Positions 7,808 through 15,756 of a DNA stretch of 64,000 nt are shown one piece after another. Both the position numbers and the translations under genes were made by a program. This DNA is from Streptomyces sp. TLI_146. Lineage in GTDB: Bacteria > Actinomycetota > Actinomycetes > Streptomycetales > Streptomycetaceae. Below the pieces are notes generated by a model. That model had not been told where the DNA came from and ran no database searches. It saw only the letters and a program-made list of their open reading frames with translations. The DNA is taken from contig NZ_PJMX01000001.1 of the NCBI RefSeq assembly GCF_002846415.1, forward strand, positions 5,208,001 through 5,272,000, given 5' to 3'. The stretch's first letter is position 1; each line of letters opens with the position of its first letter.

Positions 7808-7987
7808 GGGTTCCGTTTCCTGTCGGTCGGCCGCCCGCGAATGGGTTTGCGGACGGGATGCGTACAGGGGGATTCTCCCATGCAAGCGTCTCCCAGTTCT
7901 CCGGGAATACGCGCAACCCCGGAGGGGGTGGTTCCGTCTGGGACAATGGGCGGGCCAGCCTCTTCAAGGCGTACGAGAAAGAAGGAC

Positions 7988-9724
7988 GTGCCGACCGTGG
8001 CTCAGAGCAGCACCGAGACCGACTGGGTCTCCCGTTTCGCGGACGAGGTCATTGCCGACTCGGAGCGTCGTGCGCCTGGCAAACCGGTCGTCGTCGCGTC
8101 CGGCCTGTCTCCCTCCGGCCCCATTCACCTGGGCAACCTCCGTGAGGTCATGACCCCGCACCTGGTCGCGGACGAGATCCGCCGCCGCGGGTACGAGGTC
8201 CGCCACCTGATCTCCTGGGACGACTACGACCGGTACCGCAAGGTCCCCAACGGCGTCCCCGGCATCGACGACTCGTGGGCCGAGCACATCGGCCGCCCGC
8301 TCACCTCGGTCCCGGCCCCGGCCGGCTCCGCGTACCCGAACTGGGCCGAGCACTTCAAGGCCGCGATGACCGAGGCCCTGGCCGAGCTTGGCGTCGAGTA
8401 CGACGGGATCAGCCAGACGCGGCAGTACACCTCGGGCGCCTACCGCGAGCAGGTCCTGCACGCGATGAAGCACCGCGGCGACATCGACGCGATCCTGGAG
8501 CAGTACCGCACCAAGAAGGCCCCCGCCAAGAAGGGCCAGAAGCCGGTCGACGAGGCCGAGCTGGAGGCCGCCGAGGGCTCCGGCGCGGCCGCCGAGGACG
8601 ACGGCACGGGCTCCGCGGGCTACTTCCCGTACAAGCCCTACTGCGGCGGCTGCAACAAGGACCTCACGGTCGTCAGCGCCTACGACGACGAGACCACCGA
8701 GCTCACCTACACCTGCTCGGCGTGCGGCTTCTCCGAGACCGTCCGGCTCAGCGAGTTCAACCGCGGCAAGCTGGTCTGGAAGGTCGACTGGCCGATGCGC
8801 TGGGCGTACGAGGGCGTGATCTTCGAGCCGTCCGGCGTCGACCACTCGTCCCCGGGCTCCTCGTTCCAGGTCGGCGGCCAGATCGTCTCGATCTTCGGCG
8901 GCGAGCAGCCGATCGGCCCGATGTACGCGTTCGTCGGCATCAGCGGCATGGCCAAGATGTCGTCGTCCAAGGGCGGCGTGCCGACCCCGGCCGACGCGCT
9001 GAAGATCATGGAGCCGCAGCTGCTGCGCTGGCTGTACGCGCGCCGCAAGCCCAACCAGTCCTTCAAGATCGCCTTCGACCAGGAGATCCAGCGGCTGTAC
9101 GACGAGTGGGACAAGCTGGAGGCCAAGGTCGCCGACGGCAGCGTGCTGCCCGCCGACGCCGCCGCCTACGCGCGTGCCGCCCGCACCGCCGCCGGTGAGC
9201 TGCCGCGCACCCCGCGCCCCATGCCGTACCGCACGCTCGCCTCGGTCGTCGACATCACCGCCGGCCACGACGAGCAGACCGTCCGCATCCTCAGCGACCT
9301 GGACCCGGCGAACCCGCTGTCCTCGCTCGACGAGGTGCGGCCGCGGCTCGACAAGGCCGAGGCGTGGATCAACACGCAGGTCCCCGCCGACCAGCGGACC
9401 GTGGTGCGCGAGGAGCCCGACACCGAGCTGCTCGCCACGCTCGACGACCAGGCCCGCGAGTCGCTGCGGCTGCTCGTGTCCGGCCTCGACGACCACTGGT
9501 CGCTCGACGGTCTGACCCACCTGGTCTACGGCGTGCCGAAGGTCCAGGCCGGGTTCTCCGCGGACGCCACGCCCAAGGAGCTGCCGCCGGAGATCAAGAC
9601 CGCCCAGCGGACGTTCTTCGCGCTCCTGTACCACCTGCTGGTCGGCCGCGACACCGGCCCGCGCCTGCCCACGCTGCTGCTCGCCGTGGGCGCGGACCGG
9701 GTGAGGAAGCTGCTGGCGGCGTAG
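7988..9724 (+). CDS. lysS: Lysyl-tRNA synthetase, class I (archaeal type)
   Basis: 578 aa from the GTG at 7988; a second GTG at 7997 is better spaced from the AAGGA at 7982-7986 and could be the real start (575 aa). This is the class I LysRS used by many actinomycetes in place of the class II enzyme. The HIGH-class motif is PSGPIHLGN near residue 46 and the KMSKS loop is KMSSSKGG near residue 322. A zinc-ribbon-like insert has two Cys pairs (CGGCNKDL near 218, CSACGF near 242). A charged insert near residues 175-210 (KKAPAKKGQK and following acidic stretch) is a linker. A strong hairpin terminator follows directly. Confidence 0.96.
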   Translation: MPTVAQSSTETDWVSRFADEVIADSERRAPGKPVVVASGLSPSGPIHLGNLREVMTPHLVADEIRRRGYEVRHLISWDDYDRYRKVPNGVPGIDDSWAEHIGRPLTSVPAPAGSAYPNWAEHFKAAMTEALAELGVEYDGISQTRQYTSGAYREQVLHAMKHRGDIDAILEQYRTKKAPAKKGQKPVDEAELEAAEGSGAAAEDDGTGSAGYFPYKPYCGGCNKDLTVVSAYDDETTELTYTCSACGFSETVRLSEFNRGKLVWKVDWPMRWAYEGVIFEPSGVDHSSPGSSFQVGGQIVSIFGGEQPIGPMYAFVGISGMAKMSSSKGGVPTPADALKIMEPQLLRWLYARRKPNQSFKIAFDQEIQRLYDEWDKLEAKVADGSVLPADAAAYARAARTAAGELPRTPRPMPYRTLASVVDITAGHDEQTVRILSDLDPANPLSSLDEVRPRLDKAEAWINTQVPADQRTVVREEPDTELLATLDDQARESLRLLVSGLDDHWSLDGLTHLVYGVPKVQAGFSADATPKELPPEIKTAQRTFFALLYHLLVGRDTGPRLPTLLLAVGADRVRKLLAA

Positions 9725-9740
9725 CCGCCGCACGCGGGAG

Positions 9741-9773
9741 AGGGGCCCGGGGCTTTCGCCCCGGGCCCCTTTT
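9741..9773 (+). terminator. Rho-independent-type terminator after lysS
   Basis: A perfect 13-bp stem (AGGGGCCCGGGGC at 9741-9753 pairing with 9758-9770), a TTTC loop and a short T run begin 16 nt after the lysS stop codon. Confidence 0.75.
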
Positions 9774-9830
9774 GCCCAGGGGCGCGGGGAACTGCGCGAG
9801 CAGCCGACCACCGGCCCGCAGACAAAGACC
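9774..9830. repeat. Single arm of the intergenic repeat, site B
   Basis: One exact copy of GGGGCGCGGGGAACTGCGCG at 9779-9798, followed by the GCCCGCAGAC flank seen at the other sites. Only one arm is present, so it cannot form the long palindrome alone. It lies between two convergent genes, right after the lysS terminator. Confidence 0.75.
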
Positions 9831-9833
9831 GGG

Positions 9834-11087
9834 CTACGCGATGTGGTCCGCCTCAAGCTCCGCGTGGTAGCGCTGCTTGAACTCCGGCATCAGCCGCCGC
9901 AGCAGCGCCGCCGCACGCGGGTGCGTCACGCCGTGCCCGTCAGCGAGGTGTATCTCCAGCGCCTCGACCGTCGGATAGTCGCTGCGCTCGTTCACGTACT
10001 CGACGAAGACCTTGTACGCCATGTCCGCGAACACGGAGTCCTCCGGCTGCCACGACTCCTCGGCCGCGGACGGCGCCATGTGCGGCAGGTGCTGCTCGGG
10101 CGCGCTGCCCAGCGGACGGGTGCGGCCCGGGCCCGCCGGGACCATCACCGGAGTCGGCTCCAGACCCTCGACGTACTGCGGGTCGTACGTGCCCTCGTAC
10201 GCCTCCGGACCCAGCTGCTGCGCGGCGAACCAGGGGCTCTCCACGGGCTCGGCCTGCGCCTGCTCCTCGGCCTGCACGGGGGCGGGCGCGGGCACCGGCT
10301 CGGGCTGAGGCTCGGGCTCGGGCGCCGCCGGGAGCTCGACCGGCTGGGGCGTCGCGCTCACCACCGGCGTGACCGGCGGGGCCGTGGGCAGCAGGGTGGG
10401 CTCGATGCCCGCCGCCGCGAGGCCCGCGGGGCCGGTGTCGGCGAGCGGGACGCCGAACTTGGCCAGGCGCAGCGGCATCAGGGATTCGACGGGGGCCTTG
10501 CGGCGCCAGGCGCGGCCGTAGCGGGCCTGCAGGCGGGCGCGGTAGACGAGGCGGTCCTGTTCGAGCTTGATGACCTGCTCGTAGGAGCGCAGTTCCCACA
10601 GCTTCATGCGGCGCCACAGGCGGAAGGTGGGGACGGGGGAGAGGAGCCAGCGGGTGAGGCGGACGCCTTCCATGTGCTTGTCGGCGGTGATGTCCGCGAT
10701 GCGGCCCACCGCGTGGCGGGCGGCCTCGACGGCGACGACGAACAGGACCGGGATGACGGCGTGCATGCCGACGCCGAGCGGGTCGGGCCAGGCGGCCGCG
10801 CCGTTGAAGGCGATGGTCGCGGCCGTCAGCAGCCAGGCGGTCTGGCGCAGGAGCGGGAAGGGGATGCGGATCCAGGTCAGCAGCAGGTCGAGCGCGAGCA
10901 GCACACAGATGCCCGCGTCGATGCCGATCGGGAAGACGAGGGAGAAGTTCCCGAAACCTTTCTTCTCCGCGAGCGCGCGCACCGCCGCGTAAGAACCCGC
11001 GAACCCGATCCCGGCAATGATCACCGCACCCGCGACCACCACCCCGATGAGTATGCGATGCGTGCGCGTCAGCTGCGTCGCGGCCAC
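9834..11087 (-). CDS. DUF2637 (SpdB-like) four-helix membrane protein
   Basis: 417 aa from the GTG at 11087 with GGGGGAT upstream. The N-terminal 140 residues hold four hydrophobic helices (ILIGVVVAGAVIIAGIGFAG; FPIGIDAGICVLLALDLLL; AWLLTAATIAFNGAAAW; AVIPVLFVVAVEAARHAV), the pattern of DUF2637. A basic region follows (LWRRMKLWELRSYEQVIKLE) and a long Pro/Glu-rich acidic tail, then a small C-terminal helical domain (SDYPTVEALEIHLADGHGV) that looks like a short HTH-like fold. Proteins with this domain occur on conjugative elements (Spd) and as chromosomal genes. No transfer genes are nearby, so I regard this as a resident chromosomal member. Function unknown. Confidence 0.75.
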   Translation of the reverse strand: MAATQLTRTHRILIGVVVAGAVIIAGIGFAGSYAAVRALAEKKGFGNFSLVFPIGIDAGICVLLALDLLLTWIRIPFPLLRQTAWLLTAATIAFNGAAAWPDPLGVGMHAVIPVLFVVAVEAARHAVGRIADITADKHMEGVRLTRWLLSPVPTFRLWRRMKLWELRSYEQVIKLEQDRLVYRARLQARYGRAWRRKAPVESLMPLRLAKFGVPLADTGPAGLAAAGIEPTLLPTAPPVTPVVSATPQPVELPAAPEPEPQPEPVPAPAPVQAEEQAQAEPVESPWFAAQQLGPEAYEGTYDPQYVEGLEPTPVMVPAGPGRTRPLGSAPEQHLPHMAPSAAEESWQPEDSVFADMAYKVFVEYVNERSDYPTVEALEIHLADGHGVTHPRAAALLRRLMPEFKQRYHAELEADHIA

Positions 11088-11140
11088 CCGCGATCCCCCT
11101 CCGTCGTCGACAACCGGCGCGCAAAGCCTGGCACATGAAC

Positions 11141-11176
11141 ACGGAGTCCCGCCCACAGGGGAGGGCAGGACTCCGT
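11141..11176 (-). terminator. Hairpin terminator downstream of the DUF3558 gene
   Basis: ACGGAGTCC(C)GCCC pairs with GGGC(A)GGACTCCGT: a 14-bp stem with one mismatch and an 8-nt loop, placed 44 nt past the stop codon of the minus-strand lipoprotein gene. No clear T run follows. Confidence 0.5.
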
Positions 11177-11219
11177 ATCGAGCCCGGCTCGTTACCGGCC
11201 GCTGGTGAAAGCGCTGCCG

Positions 11220-11975
11220 CTACTGCTTGGCGCCGTTGGCCGCGACCACCGAGGCCACCGCCTCCTTGGCCGCGCCCTGCGCGTCCTTCATCAGATCGCC
11301 GGCGTCCGGCGCGTCCGCGCCCTGGTAGCCCGCGCCGTTGTAGTCGAGCACGACCACCGCGTTCGCCGTACGGGCCACGATCACCGCGTACTTGAAGTCC
11401 TCGTCGGTCTTGTGCAGGTCGTAGGCGACCGCCGTCGCCTCGTCGCCGATGCCGCTGACCGGCGTCGCCTTCACGTTCTTGGCGCCGTCCGTCGCCTTCG
11501 TCGCGGCGAGCAGGCGCGCGTACTCCTTCGCCGCGCGCTGGTCGCCGCTGCCGATCGCCGCGTCCGAGCCGTACCGCTTGAAGGAGACGTCCAGCCAGCG
11601 GTACTGCGAGCCCTTCACGCCCTTGTCGTCCAGGCCGTTCCACGAGCAGGTGCCCTGCGAGGCCACGTCCGTCGACTTGCCCGCCGTGCCCGACTTCGAC
11701 TTAGCCTTCGGCACCAGCTCGTCGATCGTCTTCTCCGCCAGCGCCTTGCACGGGTCCGGCAGCTTGGCGTACTTCGCCGGGGCGACGGTCGGCGACGAGG
11801 ACTGCTTGCCGCTCGGCGTGGCGGCCGAGGACGAGGACCCCGAGTCCTTCTTCTTCTCGTCGCCGCCGGAGTCGGACGAGCAGCCTGCGGCGACGAGCAT
11901 CACGGGGACGGCGGCGCAGGCGAGCACACGGGCGAGCCGCGTGCGCGGGGCGGTGGCAGGGGCGGGTCGGTGCAT
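11220..11975 (-). CDS. DUF3558-like lipoprotein
   Basis: 251 aa from the ATG at 11975, AAGGA about 10 nt upstream. A lipoprotein signal (ARVLACAAVPVMLVAAGC) ends in lipobox VAAGC. A Ser/Lys-rich linker leads to a globular domain starting at YAKLPDPCKALAEKTIDELV. It has a second Cys in GTCSWNG and a GIGDEATAVAY strand; the pattern 'DPCxAL...C.W' is typical of DUF3558. It sits in tandem with the next lipoprotein gene, 71 nt away on the same strand, which has the same plan (PEPCRAV... CRWKD ... GLGDAAYLDD). The two look like diverged duplicates. Function unknown; probably anchored on the outer face of the membrane. Confidence 0.8.
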   Translation of the reverse strand: MHRPAPATAPRTRLARVLACAAVPVMLVAAGCSSDSGGDEKKKDSGSSSSAATPSGKQSSSPTVAPAKYAKLPDPCKALAEKTIDELVPKAKSKSGTAGKSTDVASQGTCSWNGLDDKGVKGSQYRWLDVSFKRYGSDAAIGSGDQRAAKEYARLLAATKATDGAKNVKATPVSGIGDEATAVAYDLHKTDEDFKYAVIVARTANAVVVLDYNGAGYQGADAPDAGDLMKDAQGAAKEAVASVVAANGAKQ

Positions 11976-12046
11976 GGTTCTACGCGTTCCTTCGCTGGTC
12001 GCTGCTGGCTGGTCGCTCATGGGGTCGCTCAAGGGGCCCGGCGGGC

Positions 12047-12952
12047 TCAGTCGCCGAAGAGCTCGGCGAGCTTGGCCGACAGGGCCTGGGTCTTCTCCTG
12101 GAGTTCCTGGCTGTCGGGGGCGGTCGCGCCCGGGGAGCTGGGCTGTTCCGTGTACTCGACGGTCACGATCACATTGGACGTACGGAAGACGACGGTCACG
12201 GTACGGCGCTGGGCTGCCGACCCGCTCGCCGTGAGCGCGTCGTCCAGGTACGCGGCGTCGCCGAGCCCGGTGAGGATACGCGGCTTCAGCCCGTCGGGGG
12301 TGGTGGCGGGCGGGCCGGAGGAGACGGGAGGGGACGCGGGCGGGGCGGTGGGGGAGGCGGCGGCCTGGCCCTGGACGCGCAGGCCGGCGGAGGGCTTGCC
12401 GGAGGGGGTGCCGCTCGGGGTTTCGGACTTGCCGGTTCCGTTGCCGCTGGGGGTCCCGGACTTGCCGGTTCCGCTGCCGCCCGGGCGGGTGTCCTTGCCG
12501 CCGTCCTTCGGGGCGGCGGGCAGCTTGGCGGCCGCCTCCTTCTTCCCGTAGACGGCCTTCGCCCGGTCGTCGTCGCTGACGGCCGGGTCGTACGACACGA
12601 CCCGCTCGAAGTCGACGTACAGCCGCCGCACCGCGTCCGGCGCCTCGTCCTTCCAGCGGCAGCCCACCCGCCGGTCCGTGTCGTACGTGAGCTCCGCGGC
12701 CCCCGCGTACGCCTTCGCCTTCTGGTCGTCCGGAAGCTCGGCCGCGCCCGGCAGCATGTCCTTGAGGACGCCCTTGTTCACGGCCCGGCACGGCTCGGGC
12801 AGCGTGCGGTACCGGCCCGGCGGGGCGGCCGCGGCCTTGGGCACGCCCGCCTTGGAGTCCGTGGTGGCGCCGTCGGTGCCGGATCCCGAGGAGCAGCCCG
12901 CGACGAGCACCACGAGGAGCGCCACACCCGGCACGTACGCCTTTCGCTGCAC
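12047..12952 (-). CDS. Second DUF3558-like lipoprotein with a Gly/Ser/Thr repeat linker
   Basis: 301 aa from the GTG at 12952 (AAAGGAG upstream). The signal VALLVVLVAGC gives a lipobox LVAGC. The domain starts at YRTLPEPCRAVNKGVLKDML and includes CRWKDEAPDAV, matching the first lipoprotein in layout. In the middle, roughly residues 155-215, is a low-complexity insert built of GTGKSGTPSGNGTGKSETPS-type units and a Pro/Ser stretch. After it come GLGDAAYLDD and a strand-rich end. The insert is a likely flexible spacer inside the exported domain. It is probably transcribed with the downstream gene at 11220-11975. Confidence 0.75.
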   Translation of the reverse strand: MQRKAYVPGVALLVVLVAGCSSGSGTDGATTDSKAGVPKAAAAPPGRYRTLPEPCRAVNKGVLKDMLPGAAELPDDQKAKAYAGAAELTYDTDRRVGCRWKDEAPDAVRRLYVDFERVVSYDPAVSDDDRAKAVYGKKEAAAKLPAAPKDGGKDTRPGGSGTGKSGTPSGNGTGKSETPSGTPSGKPSAGLRVQGQAAASPTAPPASPPVSSGPPATTPDGLKPRILTGLGDAAYLDDALTASGSAAQRRTVTVVFRTSNVIVTVEYTEQPSSPGATAPDSQELQEKTQALSAKLAELFGD

Positions 12953-13133
12953 GGTTCCCAGGCTCCTTTCGGGAGAAAAGCGGTTGCCGCCGGAAGGCGG
13001 CGGCTGGACACAATGTCTATCGCACGCGCTGCCGTGAACGCCGGTCCACTGTCCTGTTTGTGGTCTTTGGTGACGGTTTTTGCGCACCAGGCGCATGATG
13101 ACGCAAAGGGATGTTTCGGGAAAACCAGTCAAA

Positions 13134-13150
13134 TCACCCAACTGGGGTGA
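13134..13150 (+). promoter_or_regulatory. Small hairpin in the rtcB leader
   Basis: TCACCC-AACTG-GGGTGA lies 37 nt before the rtcB start, followed by two GGAGACTCGG direct repeats. It may affect translation of rtcB. Within the 235-bp divergent spacer 12953-13187 I see no other clear signal. Confidence 0.25.
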
Positions 13151-13187
13151 CTGTGGAGACTCGGGAGACTCGGGGGAACGAGGAATT

Positions 13188-14381
13188 ATGTCGTATGTAG
13201 AGGTACCGGGCGCGCAGGTCCCGATCCGGATGTGGGCGGACCCGGCGACGGTCGAGGACGGCGCGATGCAGCAGCTGCGCAACGTCGCCACGCTGCCGTG
13301 GATCAAGGGCCTGGCCGTGATGCCGGACGTCCACTACGGCAAGGGCGCGACCGTGGGCTCGGTCATCGCCATGCACGGCGCGGTCTGCCCGGCGGCGGTC
13401 GGGGTCGACATCGGCTGCGGCATGTCCGCGGTCAAGACGTCCCTGACCGCGAACGACCTCCCGGGCGACCTCTCCCGCCTCCGCTCCAAGATCGAAGAGG
13501 CCATCCCGGTCGGCCGCGGAATGCACGACGACGCCGTGGACCCGACCCGCTTCCACGGCTTCGCGACGGCGGGGTGGGACGACTTCTGGGGGCGGTTCGG
13601 GGGGATCGCGGATGCGGTCAAGTTCCGTCACGATCGAGCCGTAAAGCAGATGGGAACGCTCGGATCCGGGAATCACTTTGTCGAGTTCTGCCTCGACGAG
13701 TCGGGTTCGGTCTGGCTGATGCTGCACTCCGGGTCCCGCAACATCGGCAAGGAGCTCGCCGACTTCCACATCGGCGAGGCCCAGAAGCTTCCGCACAACC
13801 AGGGCCTGGTCGACCGCGACCTGGCGGTGTTCATCGCGGACACCCCGCAGATGGCGGCGTACCGGAACGATCTGTTCTGGGCGCAGGAGTACGCGAAGTA
13901 CAACCGCGCGATCATGATGGCGCTCTTCCAGGACGTGGTCCGGAAGGAGTTCAAGAAGGCGAAGGTGACCTTCGAGCCGGTGATCAGCTGCCACCACAAC
14001 TACGTGGCGGAGGAGCGGTACGACGGCATGGACCTGCTGGTCACCCGTAAGGGCGCGATCCGCGCCGGGTCCGGGGACTACGGGATCATCCCGGGTTCGA
14101 TGGGCACCGGCTCGTACATCGTGAAGGGCCTCGGGAACGCGGCGTCCTTCAACTCCGCCTCGCACGGCGCGGGCCGCAAGATGAGCCGGAACGCGGCGAA
14201 GCGGAAGTTCACCACGCGCGACCTGGAGGAGCAGACGCGGGGCGTGGAGTGCCGTAAGGACTCCGGTGTCGTGGACGAGATCCCGGGCGCGTACAAGCCG
14301 ATCGAGAAGGTCATCGACCAGCAGCGGGACCTGGTGGAGGTCGTGGCCAAGCTGAAGCAGGTCGTCTGCGTGAAGGGCTGA
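13188..14381 (+). CDS. rtcB: RNA-splicing ligase RtcB
   Basis: 397 aa from the ATG at 13188, GAGGA four nt upstream. RtcB joins 2',3'-cyclic phosphate or 3'-phosphate RNA ends to 5'-OH ends using GTP and Mn2+. Visible signatures: MPDVHYGKGATVGSV, the metal-ligand Cys in VGVDIGCGMSAVKT, GTLGSGNHFVEF, HSGSRNIGK, ISCHHNYVAEE, GSMGTGSYIVKGLGN, and the guanylylated histidine in SHGAGRKMSRN. All key residues appear intact. It has no archease or RtcA partner in the window. In bacteria it serves in RNA repair or tRNA healing; a specific role here is not shown. Confidence 0.96.
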   Translation: MSYVEVPGAQVPIRMWADPATVEDGAMQQLRNVATLPWIKGLAVMPDVHYGKGATVGSVIAMHGAVCPAAVGVDIGCGMSAVKTSLTANDLPGDLSRLRSKIEEAIPVGRGMHDDAVDPTRFHGFATAGWDDFWGRFGGIADAVKFRHDRAVKQMGTLGSGNHFVEFCLDESGSVWLMLHSGSRNIGKELADFHIGEAQKLPHNQGLVDRDLAVFIADTPQMAAYRNDLFWAQEYAKYNRAIMMALFQDVVRKEFKKAKVTFEPVISCHHNYVAEERYDGMDLLVTRKGAIRAGSGDYGIIPGSMGTGSYIVKGLGNAASFNSASHGAGRKMSRNAAKRKFTTRDLEEQTRGVECRKDSGVVDEIPGAYKPIEKVIDQQRDLVEVVAKLKQVVCVKG

Positions 14382-14424
14382 GGCGCGCGCTGGGACGCCC
14401 GGGGCGCTGAAGGGCTGAGGGGGC

Positions 14425-14454
14425 AGGGGCGTCGGGCAGTGGTCCGACGCCCCT
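14425..14454. terminator. Bidirectional hairpin between rtcB and the SDR gene
   Basis: An 11-bp perfect stem (AGGGGCGTCGG at 14425-14435 with CCGACGCCCCT at 14444-14454) and an 8-nt loop lie between two convergent genes. Confidence 0.55.
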
Positions 14455-14473
14455 CGGCCGTGGTGCCTGCGGG

Positions 14474-15238
14474 CTACAGCTCCCGGTGGACCTTCGTGTT
14501 GGAGGCCTGGGCGCGGGGGCGGACCACCAGGAGGTCGATGTTGACGTGCGGGGGGCGGGTGACCGCCCAGGTGATCGTTTCCGCCACGTCGTCGGCCGTC
14601 AGGGGTTCCGCCACGCCCGCGTAGACCTTCGCTGCCTTCTCGTTGTCGCCGCGGAAGCGGGTCGTGGCGAACTCCTCCGTCTTCACCATGCCGGGCGCGA
14701 TCTCGATCACGCGGACCGGGCGGCCCACGATCTCCAGGCGCAGGGTCTCGGCGATGACCCGGGCGCCGTTCTTCGCGGCGACATAGCCCGCGCCGCCCTC
14801 GTAGGTGCCGTGGCCCGCCGTCGACGACAGGACGACCACCGTGCCGTCGCCGGACGCGTCGAGCGCGGGGAGCAGGGCCTGGGTGACGTTGAGCGTGCCG
14901 ATGACGTTCGTCTCGTACATCTGGCGCCAGTCGGCCGGGTCGCCGGTGGCGACGGGGTCGGCGCCGAGCGCGCCGCCCGCGTTGTTGACGAGGACGCCGA
15001 TGGTGCGGAAGGCGCTCGCGAAGGCGTCCACGGCTGCGCGGTCGGTGACGTCGAGGGCGTACGCCGTGGCCTGGTGGCCCGCTTCGTTGATCTCGGCGGC
15101 CAGCGCCTCGATACGGTCCTTGCGGCGCGCGGTGAGCACCACGCGGTAGCCGGCGGCGGCCAGTTGCCGCGCGGTGGCGGCGCCGATACCGCTGCTCGCG
15201 CCCGTGACGACGGCGATGGGGGTCCCGGTGGCGGTCAT
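14474..15238 (-). CDS. Short-chain dehydrogenase/reductase
   Basis: 254 aa, ATG start with GAGGAG 7 nt upstream. Classical SDR layout: cofactor motif TGASSGIG at residues 13-20, an Arg-rich stretch after beta-2 (LTARRKDRIEAL) that points to NADP(H), NNAG, catalytic Ser in VVLSSTAGHG and the YxxxK pair in GYVAAKNGA. The length and motifs fit the YdfG/serine-3-dehydrogenase type of NADP-dependent hydroxyacid dehydrogenases, but the substrate is not determined. Convergent with rtcB; no operon partner on its strand is evident, as the YnfA gene lies 103 nt upstream. Confidence 0.9.
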   Translation of the reverse strand: MTATGTPIAVVTGASSGIGAATARQLAAAGYRVVLTARRKDRIEALAAEINEAGHQATAYALDVTDRAAVDAFASAFRTIGVLVNNAGGALGADPVATGDPADWRQMYETNVIGTLNVTQALLPALDASGDGTVVVLSSTAGHGTYEGGAGYVAAKNGARVIAETLRLEIVGRPVRVIEIAPGMVKTEEFATTRFRGDNEKAAKVYAGVAEPLTADDVAETITWAVTRPPHVNIDLLVVRPRAQASNTKVHREL

Positions 15239-15341
15239 GGCGTACTCCTCGCGCGAATGATCGGAATGCGGTCAGGATAGGCCGGGCGGGGTGCGGGGCG
15301 GGTGCCGAGGTCTCCCGCTGCCGGGCGCGGCTGCGCTGCCT

Positions 15342-15677
15342 TCAGCGGCCGCGCGGCGCGTACACGATGACCGCCATGCCGGCCAGGCAGATCAACGCGC
15401 CCGTGACGTCCCAGCGGTCCGGGCGGTAGCCGTCGGCGACCATGCCCCAGGCCAGCGAGCCCGCGACGAACACCCCGCCGTACGCGGCCAGGATCCGGCC
15501 GAACTCGACGTCCGGCTGGAGGGTCGCCACGAACCCGTACACGCCGAGCGCGATCACCCCCGCGCCGATCCAGATCCAGCCCCGGTGCTCCTTGACGCCC
15601 TGCCAGACGAGCCAGGCCCCGCCGATCTCGAAGACGGCGGCGAGGAGGAACAGGAGCACGGAGCGGGCGACGAGCAT
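15342..15677 (-). CDS. YnfA-family (UPF0060) inner-membrane protein
   Basis: 111 aa, four hydrophobic helices. It carries family hallmarks FEIGGAWLVWQGVKEHRG in the first half and FGRILAAYGGVFVAGSL followed by DRWDVTGALICLAGM in the second, the usual YnfA/SugE-like small multidrug-transporter-like arrangement. The function in Streptomyces is not established. Confidence 0.9.
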   Translation of the reverse strand: MLVARSVLLFLLAAVFEIGGAWLVWQGVKEHRGWIWIGAGVIALGVYGFVATLQPDVEFGRILAAYGGVFVAGSLAWGMVADGYRPDRWDVTGALICLAGMAVIVYAPRGR

Positions 15678-15744
15678 GCGGACAGCGTTGCACGCGGAGG
15701 GGGACGCGTCGGGGTGGCGACCCGTGAATATAAGCCGCTAAAGG

Positions 15745-15750
15745 TATCTT
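15745..15750 (+). promoter_or_regulatory. -10 box of a leaderless promoter
   Basis: TATCTT sits exactly 6 nt before the ATG at 15757. There is no ribosome binding site at a normal distance, so the transcript probably begins at the start codon. Confidence 0.45.
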
Positions 15751-15756
15751 TCGGGC

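Noticed and set aside
7899..7924. CTCCGGG/CCCGGAG hairpin upstream of lysS as a T-box or riboswitch
   Set aside because: Only a 7-bp stem; no T-box sequence, no specifier loop and no antiterminator partner could be found.
6089..7987. A long plus-strand extension in front of lysS (open to 6089)
   Set aside because: It is antisense to argS, whose motifs are certain. The conserved LysRS sequence starts only near 7988.
9834..11087. DUF2637 (SpdB-like) gene as sign of an integrative conjugative element
   Set aside because: No integrase, excisionase, Tra/FtsK, replication or attachment-site signs lie nearby; flanking genes are housekeeping.
9940..11643. Long minus-strand frame overlapping the DUF2637 gene
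   Set aside because: Low-complexity Arg/Gly/Pro translation in a shifted frame of a real gene; no ribosome binding site or domain.
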